Below are positions 49,644 to 54,574 of a stretch of 54,574 nucleotides of DNA, piece after piece. This DNA is from JABCPE02 sp963516475 (GTDB lineage: Bacteria; Bacteroidota; Bacteroidia; Flavobacteriales; Weeksellaceae). The stretch covers positions 1-54,574 of the forward strand of contig CAUQBR010000012.1 in NCBI GenBank assembly GCA_963516475.1, written 5' to 3'. Below the pieces are notes generated by a model. That model made no database searches, was not told the origin of the DNA, and saw nothing but the letters and a program-made list of their open reading frames with translations. Each line of letters begins with the position of its first letter. Within the stretch, counting starts at the first letter, position 1. Both the position numbers and the translations under genes were made by a program.

Positions 49644-51101
49644 ATGGATAGGAATTTAGAAACAATGTGGGAGAATTGTCTCTTTTTTATGCGGGATAAT
49701 CTTGCCTCTTCGGAGGAAGGATCAGACCTTAAAAAATTAGAGGATTCTTTTGCCTTATTGTTTGATAAGGTTCGTCCATTGTCTTTTGTGGATGGTAATC
49801 TCACTTTGGGAGTTCCTAGCAACTTCTACAAAGAATATATAGAGGAACACTATATTTCTCTGCTTTCTGTTGCCCTAAAAAAGTATTTTGGTAAGGGGAT
49901 AAAACTTTGGTATGCTGTAGCAGAAAAAGGACAGGAAAAAGAAAAAAAGGAAGTAACCTATAAGGCTACAAATCTGCAAACTCCTAAAAAACAGGAAGTA
50001 ATGCCTCCTTCTTTCATAGGGAAAGGGAATAATCATTTTGCGATACCTGGGATTAAAAAAGTAAATGTAGAATCAAATCTGAATCCTACATTATCTTTTG
50101 AGAATTTCATAGAAGGAGAGAGTAATAAGTTTGCTTTCACAGCTGCCAAGGCTATTGCAGACAGACCAGGGCAGACATCTTTTAACCCGCTTTTTATTTA
50201 CGGAGGTGTGGGAGTTGGGAAAACTCACATAGCTCACGGGATAGGTCTGGAAGTTAAAAACAAATTCCCAGATAAAATAGTGGTTTATGTCCCATCGGAG
50301 AAGTTTATTCAGCAGTTTATCAATGTAGCGAATACTAAAAATCCTGAGAAAAGAGCAGAATTTGCTAATTTTTACCAAATGGTGGATGTCCTTATTATAG
50401 ATGATATTCAGTTTCTTTCAGGTAAAAAAGCAACACAGGATACATTCTTCCATATTTTTGACCATTTACACCAAAATGGAAAACAGGTCGTTCTGACTTC
50501 TGATAAAGCACCTGTGGATATCCAAGATATAGAGGAAAGAATCGTTTCTCGTTTTAAATGGGGACTTTCTGTGGAGATAAAATCACCAGATTTTTCTACA
50601 AGAAAGAAAATTATCAGCAACAAGCTTCATAGAGATGGCATCCAGCTGAGCGAGGAGATAATAGACTTTTTGGCATCGGAGGTTAAATCTAATGTGAGAG
50701 AACTTATAGGGGTAATTAACTCAGTTATAGCTCATTCCATGATTTATAAGTCTGACCTTACTCTTGATTTATTGAAAGAAACGATTAACAAAATCGCAAC
50801 CAATAAGGATAAAACAATAAGTATTTCACTGATACAAGATGTAGTTTGTGATTATTTTGGAATTCACAAAGAGCAGCTTCTATCCAAAACGAGAAAAAGA
50901 GAAATCGCCCTGCCAAGACAATTAGCAATGTATTTTTCTAAAGAATATACCAATGCTACCTATGCTAAAATAGGCAATGAAATGGGAGGAAAAGACCATA
51001 CTACGGTGATGCATGCTTACAATACTATCAAAGATTTTTCTAAGATAGATAAAGAAGTAAAGAAATACATCAAAGATTTAAAGGAAAAAATATTTGCGTA
51101 G
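49644..51101 (+). CDS. dnaA: Chromosomal replication initiator DnaA
   Basis: A 485-aa initiator. Domain I is at about 1-90, a lysine-rich linker follows, and the AAA+ domain has GGVGVGKTH at 187-195 and LIIDDIQFLSGKK as Walker B. The C-terminal DNA-binding domain has the signature GGKDHTTVMHAYNTI. No perfect DnaA box or cluster was noticed in the 158-bp upstream gap, so the origin is probably not immediately here. The upstream gap holds a 7-of-8 promoter box (CATATTTG, about 49567-49574). A hairpin follows. Confidence 0.98.
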   Translation: MDRNLETMWENCLFFMRDNLASSEEGSDLKKLEDSFALLFDKVRPLSFVDGNLTLGVPSNFYKEYIEEHYISLLSVALKKYFGKGIKLWYAVAEKGQEKEKKEVTYKATNLQTPKKQEVMPPSFIGKGNNHFAIPGIKKVNVESNLNPTLSFENFIEGESNKFAFTAAKAIADRPGQTSFNPLFIYGGVGVGKTHIAHGIGLEVKNKFPDKIVVYVPSEKFIQQFINVANTKNPEKRAEFANFYQMVDVLIIDDIQFLSGKKATQDTFFHIFDHLHQNGKQVVLTSDKAPVDIQDIEERIVSRFKWGLSVEIKSPDFSTRKKIISNKLHRDGIQLSEEIIDFLASEVKSNVRELIGVINSVIAHSMIYKSDLTLDLLKETINKIATNKDKTISISLIQDVVCDYFGIHKEQLLSKTRKREIALPRQLAMYFSKEYTNATYAKIGNEMGGKDHTTVMHAYNTIKDFSKIDKEVKKYIKDLKEKIFA

Positions 51102-51124
51102 ATAATAAAGTTATTTTATGAACA

Positions 51125-51158
51125 AAAGAAGGATTTTAACTCGTTAAAATCCTTCTTT
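51125..51158 (+). terminator. dnaA terminator
   Basis: Perfect 16-bp arms (51125-51140 and 51143-51158, core GAAGGATTTTAAC) with a TC centre and following TTTTG. The small loop will open to about 4 nt. Confidence 0.85.
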
Positions 51159-51227
51159 TGCTAAAAACATAGAAAAAACTTATATTAGCAAAATAAATGA
51201 TTATTAACCTTTGAAAAAATAACCAAA

Positions 51228-51959
51228 ATGAACGAAATAGCACAAAATATAGCAGAAATCAAAGCCAGAATGGCCGAGGCTTGTAAAAAAGCTGGAAGAA
51301 ATCCAGAAGAGGTAAAACTTCTTTTGGCGACAAAAACCGTTGCTGCGGATAGAATAAAACTGGCTCTGGCTACGGGCGAAACCTTGATAGGTGAGAATAA
51401 AGTGCAGGAACTGAGAGATAAATACGAAGAATTGAAGGAAGTTCCTCATACTAAGCATTTTATAGGGCATCTTCAGACCAATAAAATCAAAGATATTCTA
51501 AAAGCAGAGGTGGCGTGTATAGAGAGTTTAGACCGCTGGGATGCCGCTGAAAAACTACAGCAACGCCTTGAATATGAGGATAAAACCATCGAGGTTTTGA
51601 TTCAAGTGAATACTTCTTATGAGGACAGCAAGTTTGGTCTTGATCCAAGTGAAGCGGTGGATTTCGTGAAGAAGGTAGCGACTTTGGACAGATTGAAAAT
51701 CAAAGGATTAATGACCATTGGTCTATTTAGTGCTGAGATAGAAGAAGTTAGGAAATGTTTTCAATTGTTGAAGAAAATTCAGCAGGAAATCATAGCTGAA
51801 AATATTCCAAATGTAGAGATGAAGGAGCTGTCCATGGGGATGAGCGGGGATTTGGAAACGGCAATAGAGGAAGGCTCTACGATTATCCGTGTGGGGACTG
51901 CTATTTTTGGGAAGAGAGAGTATCCAGACAGCCACTACTGGCCTGAAAACAATAGTTAA
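51228..51959 (+). CDS. YggS-family PLP homeostasis protein
   Basis: A 243-aa alanine-racemase-fold PLP protein. The PLP lysine is Lys36 in LLLATKTV, and the conserved HFIGHLQTNK and ELSMGMSGDLETAIEEGSTIIRVGTAIFG blocks identify the COG0325 family. These proteins buffer the pyridoxal phosphate pool rather than catalyse a known reaction. It is followed by a separate promoter, so it is probably monocistronic. Confidence 0.95.
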   Translation: MNEIAQNIAEIKARMAEACKKAGRNPEEVKLLLATKTVAADRIKLALATGETLIGENKVQELRDKYEELKEVPHTKHFIGHLQTNKIKDILKAEVACIESLDRWDAAEKLQQRLEYEDKTIEVLIQVNTSYEDSKFGLDPSEAVDFVKKVATLDRLKIKGLMTIGLFSAEIEEVRKCFQLLKKIQQEIIAENIPNVEMKELSMGMSGDLETAIEEGSTIIRVGTAIFGKREYPDSHYWPENNS

Positions 51960-51996
51960 AGTATATTAAATTTTATAATTCGCAAAGGGAATTTTT

Positions 51997-52004
51997 TAAC
52001 TTTG
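51997..52004 (+). promoter_or_regulatory. Promoter -7 box of the RsmI-like gene
   Basis: TAACTTTG (TAnnTTTG) about 48 nt before the chosen ATG at 52053. Confidence 0.5.
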
Positions 52005-52052
52005 ATTGGTTGAAAAATTCTTTTTTTATTTAATCAATTGATACACAATATT

Positions 52053-52751
52053 ATGCTATTTTTACTTCCTGCCTATTTATCGGAAAATTCGCCGATTGAG
52101 TATTTTGCTCCTGCTGTTAAGGAATATATTATGAACTTGGATTATTTTTTCGTGGAAAATGAAAAAACGGCGAGAAAAGTTATCAAGTTTTTCGCTCCTG
52201 AAAAGAAACAATCCGAATTGAAATTATTTCTGCTAGACAAATATTCAGAAACTTCGGATTTAAAGGAAGCCCAAGAATTGATGAAAAAAGGGACGGATTT
52301 TGGACTGCTTTCGGAAGCTGGGCTGCCGTGCATCGCAGACCCAGGGAATATTATGGTAAAATGGGCGCATAAAAACAGCATCAAAGTGGTTCCTGTGAAT
52401 GGCCCGAGTTCTATTATTTTAGCGCTGATTTCCAGTGGTTTTAATGGGCAGCAGTTTGCTTTTCATGGCTATCTTCCGATAGACAAAGATGAGCGGAAAA
52501 ATAAAATCCGACAGCTGGAAAAACAAGTGCAGGAAACAGGATATTCGCAGATTTTTATGGAAACGCCTTACCGAAACCAAAGGCTTTTGGAGGATTTGTG
52601 TAAGTTTTTGTCACCGCAGACAGCCCTCTGCATAGCGGCGGATATCAATAATCCAGAGACAGAATTTATAAAAACCCTTCCCATAAAGGAATGGCAAAGA
52701 GAAAAAATAGATTTGCATAAAATTCCTGCGATATTTGTTTTAGGGCAATGA
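52053..52751 (+). CDS. RsmI-like SAM-dependent methyltransferase
   Basis: A 232-aa tetrapyrrole-methylase-fold protein related to 16S rRNA methyltransferase RsmI. The fold's SAM site is FGLLSEAGLPCIADPG; FAFHGYLP and IFMETPYRNQRLL are later family blocks. The protein is shorter than typical RsmI (about 280 aa), so it may be a paralogue with a different target. The chosen start MLFLLPAYLSENS fits the family better than the ATG five codons earlier. Its stop overlaps the next ATG (ATGA), coupling it to the tandem secreted-protein array. Confidence 0.85.
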   Translation: MLFLLPAYLSENSPIEYFAPAVKEYIMNLDYFFVENEKTARKVIKFFAPEKKQSELKLFLLDKYSETSDLKEAQELMKKGTDFGLLSEAGLPCIADPGNIMVKWAHKNSIKVVPVNGPSSIILALISSGFNGQQFAFHGYLPIDKDERKNKIRQLEKQVQETGYSQIFMETPYRNQRLLEDLCKFLSPQTALCIAADINNPETEFIKTLPIKEWQREKIDLHKIPAIFVLGQ

Positions 52752-53512
52752 AAAAGCTGAAAATTTTATTTTGTATTTTCTTTTTTGCGATTCAGATTTC
52801 TGCCCAGCAATTTTTCTCTGGAAAGGTAACCACAGAGGAAGGGATAGCGCTGGAGCGGGTTCTGGTAATAAACATGAGAAATAAAGAGCAGGTGCATACC
52901 AGCAGTAGTGGGGAATTTAAGATAGCTGCAAATATTTCGGATGAGTTTCGTTTCGTTAAAAAAGGTTATGATAGAATATCTCATTTGGTAAAAATTTCGG
53001 ATTTTGATAAACATATTTTACTAGAAATGAAAAAATCAGAAACTGTTATAAATGAGGTAGTTATAATTTCTAAAAGTAAAATAGACAGGCTGAAAAAGGA
53101 TATAGAAGTCCCTACTGTGAAGAAAGGAACAGTGTTTAAACCCAAACCAGCAAAATGGAAAGATGTTCTTAAAATAGCGCCCATTCCTATAGCGATTGCA
53201 TTTGATATTAATGCCTTTGAGGAGCTAATGACAGGGAATGCGCGGAGAAAGAAAACCCGCTATAAATATGAAGACATGCAGGCTGATGTTTTACAGGTAA
53301 AGGAGTTTTTAGGAGAAGAATATTTTATAGAAAATAAAATTCCAAGCGAGAGAATTCATGAGTTTTTAGAGTTTTCTATTATTGAAAAACCAGAGATTAA
53401 AAAACACATGAAAACGGGTAATCAGACTCAAGTTATGATGATTTTGGAGGAAATGTTTCCAATCTACCATAAAAGATTGGAAATGAGTAATGTAAAGAAT
53501 AAAAATGAATAA
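52748..53512 (+). CDS. Secreted carboxypeptidase-regulatory-like protein, array copy 1
   Basis: A 254-aa protein with a signal peptide (MKKLKILFCIFFFAIQISA) and a beta-sandwich domain of the carboxypeptidase D regulatory type (FFSGKVTTEEGIALERVLVI, residues 23-42). It is joined by SKSKIDRLKKDIEVPTVKKG to a helical C-terminal part. It carries nine residues (KIAPIPIAI) that copy 2 lacks. Its 8-bp overlap with copy 2 and the ATGA with the methyltransferase show tight coupling. Similar domains begin TonB-dependent transporters, but no receptor part is present here. Confidence 0.88.
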   Translation: MKKLKILFCIFFFAIQISAQQFFSGKVTTEEGIALERVLVINMRNKEQVHTSSSGEFKIAANISDEFRFVKKGYDRISHLVKISDFDKHILLEMKKSETVINEVVIISKSKIDRLKKDIEVPTVKKGTVFKPKPAKWKDVLKIAPIPIAIAFDINAFEELMTGNARRKKTRYKYEDMQADVLQVKEFLGEEYFIENKIPSERIHEFLEFSIIEKPEIKKHMKTGNQTQVMMILEEMFPIYHKRLEMSNVKNKNE

Positions 53513-53728
53513 GATAATATACATAGCCGCACTTTTTTTCAGTATTTTGGGGTTTTCGCAGAGTATTTCAGGAAAAGTGGAGACGGAAGAAGGTTTGTCC
53601 ATTGGTAATGTATTGGTTATCAATATTAAAACTAATGAAAAAGTAAATACAGATGAAAATGGAAAATTCACCATTTCGGCAAAGTTGCAGGATGAAATTC
53701 GTTTTGTGAAGAAAGGCTATGACCGAGT
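53196..53728 (+). repeat. 533-bp direct repeat, left copy (period 724 bp)
   Basis: This stretch recurs at 53920-54452 with a single base change (53212/53936) and no gap, so 516 bp in a row are identical. It spans the 3' part of array copy 1, the gene junction and the 5' part of copy 2. This is a recent duplication or gene conversion. Confidence 0.95.
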
Positions 53729-54236
53729 TTCTCATATCGTGAAATCTACTGATTTTGACAAACATATTTTACTTAAAATGAGGGAGACAGAAACAGTTAT
53801 AAAGGAAGTGGTTATAATTCCTAAAAGTAAAATAGACAGGCTGAAAAAGGATATAGAAGTTCCTACTGTGAAGAAAGGTACGGAATCCAAGCCCAAACCA
53901 GCAAGATGGAAAGATGTTCTTGCATTTGATATTAACGCCTTTGAGGAGCTAATGACAGGGAATGCGCGGAGAAAGAAAACCCGCTATAAATATGAAGACA
54001 TGCAGGCTGATGTTTTACAGGTAAAGGAGTTTTTAGGAGAAGAATATTTTATAGAAAATAAAATTCCAAGCGAGAGAATTCATGAGTTTTTAGAGTTTTC
54101 TATTATTGAAAAACCAGAGATTAAAAAACACATGAAAACGGGTAATCAGACTCAAGTTATGATGATTTTGGAGGAAATGTTTCCAATCTACCATAAAAGA
54201 TTGGAAATGAGTAATGTAAAGAATAAAAATGAATAA
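53505..54236 (+). CDS. Secreted carboxypeptidase-regulatory-like protein, array copy 2
   Basis: A 243-aa paralogue with the same layout: signal peptide (MNKIIYIAALFFSILGFS), beta-sandwich (SGKVETEEGLSIGNVLVI), linker and C-terminal helical part. From residue about 143 to the stop it is identical to copy 1 in protein. Its 5' portion is identical at nucleotide level to copy 3, ending at base 53728/54452. It overlaps both neighbours by 8 bp. The family is known only by its beta-domain and the role is unknown. Confidence 0.88.
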   Translation: MNKIIYIAALFFSILGFSQSISGKVETEEGLSIGNVLVINIKTNEKVNTDENGKFTISAKLQDEIRFVKKGYDRVSHIVKSTDFDKHILLKMRETETVIKEVVIIPKSKIDRLKKDIEVPTVKKGTESKPKPARWKDVLAFDINAFEELMTGNARRKKTRYKYEDMQADVLQVKEFLGEEYFIENKIPSERIHEFLEFSIIEKPEIKKHMKTGNQTQVMMILEEMFPIYHKRLEMSNVKNKNE

Positions 54237-54452
54237 GATAATATACATAGCCGCACTTTTTTTCAGTATTTTGGGGTTTTCGCAGAGTATTTCAGGAAAA
54301 GTGGAGACGGAAGAAGGTTTGTCCATTGGTAATGTATTGGTTATCAATATTAAAACTAATGAAAAAGTAAATACAGATGAAAATGGAAAATTCACCATTT
54401 CGGCAAAGTTGCAGGATGAAATTCGTTTTGTGAAGAAAGGCTATGACCGAGT
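53920..54452 (+). repeat. 533-bp direct repeat, right copy (period 724 bp)
   Basis: Partner of the block at 53196-53728. It spans the 3' part of array copy 2, the gene junction and the 5' part of copy 3. Confidence 0.95.
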
Positions 54453-54574
54453 ATCTCATGTTGTGAAATCTGCTGATTTTCAAGAAGAAAAATATTTTAG
54501 ACTGCAAAAATCCACTGTAACAATAGAAGAAGTGGTTATCAGCAGGCTGAAACTAACGGGAAATCTTGCCAAAG
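54229..54574 (+). CDS. Secreted carboxypeptidase-regulatory-like protein, array copy 3, cut by window end
   Basis: The 5' portion (115 codons) of a third paralogue. The first 74 codons are nucleotide-identical to copy 2; after that it diverges (KSADFQEEKYFRLQKS) and lacks the FDKHILL segment of copies 1 and 2. The signal peptide is intact. Whether the C-terminal half matches copies 1 and 2 lies outside the window. Confidence 0.85.
   Translation, partial: MNKIIYIAALFFSILGFSQSISGKVETEEGLSIGNVLVINIKTNEKVNTDENGKFTISAKLQDEIRFVKKGYDRVSHVVKSADFQEEKYFRLQKSTVTIEEVVISRLKLTGNLAK

Overview
The window is chromosomal DNA of a member of the Bacteroidota, most likely Flavobacteriales (Weeksellaceae-like: Chryseobacterium, Riemerella or Bergeyella relatives). 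The evidence is the AT-rich composition, promoter boxes of the type TAnnTTTG instead of TATAAT, weak Shine-Dalgarno sequences, the gliding/type IX secretion genes gldKLMN, DUF4270 and DUF5683 proteins, and an HmuY-type haem locus. No rRNA, tRNA, insertion sequence or prophage was recognised. Genus assignment is inference.

Layout. 1-582: the end of a CRISPR array (47-bp repeats, 30-bp spacers, type II-C-like), a possible small RNA and two strong hairpins; no cas gene is inside the window. 583-9850: recA, a Gfo/Idh/MocA oxidoreductase, two hypothetical genes, metK, oxyR, a lipoprotein and gcvP. 9953-17566: rarA, lepB, a hypothetical gene, and the run parA-parB-DUF5683-dapB, with prmC divergent from parA. 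17596-21209: a secreted hypothetical gene, then the tightly coupled chain idi, two tandem 150-aa paralogues, a related lipoprotein and gcvT. 21327-32606: serA, a one-domain glycogen-synthase-like protein, a DUF4270 lipoprotein, glmS, gldK-gldL-gldM-gldN (the T9SS motor and ring) and a FAD oxidoreductase. 32646-36707: panC, gap, a membrane-anchored helix-hairpin-helix protein and a transaldolase-family aldolase.

36764-48539 (all minus strand) is the most distinctive region, a complete haem-acquisition locus of the hmuYRSTUV type. Two HmuY-family lipoproteins capture haem at the surface. The TonB-dependent receptor HmuR imports it. HmuS, a CobN-like chelatase homologue tethered by a transmembrane helix at each end, is predicted to act on it in the periplasm. 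HmuT (polytopic), HmuU (ExbB/TolQ-like) and HmuV (DUF2149, ExbD-like) probably form an associated proton-driven membrane complex. The locus also holds an LCMT-family methyltransferase and a WG-like secreted protein. A 13-unit, 21-bp tandem repeat with a 63-bp higher-order period lies between hmuT and hmuU.

48690-54574: a DUF2809 membrane protein, an acyl-CoA thioesterase, dnaA, a YggS-family PLP protein, an RsmI-like methyltransferase, and a tandem array of secreted carboxypeptidase-regulatory-like proteins. In that array a 516-bp block spanning a gene boundary is repeated without a single difference, and the array runs off the right edge.

The best leads are the promoter motif built into each CRISPR repeat, the 21-bp satellite and accessory genes in the hmu locus, histidine-poor HmuY paralogues, DnaA boxes overlapping the prmC promoter, and two actively evolving tandem gene arrays. 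All functions are assigned by reading motifs; no database search was possible.
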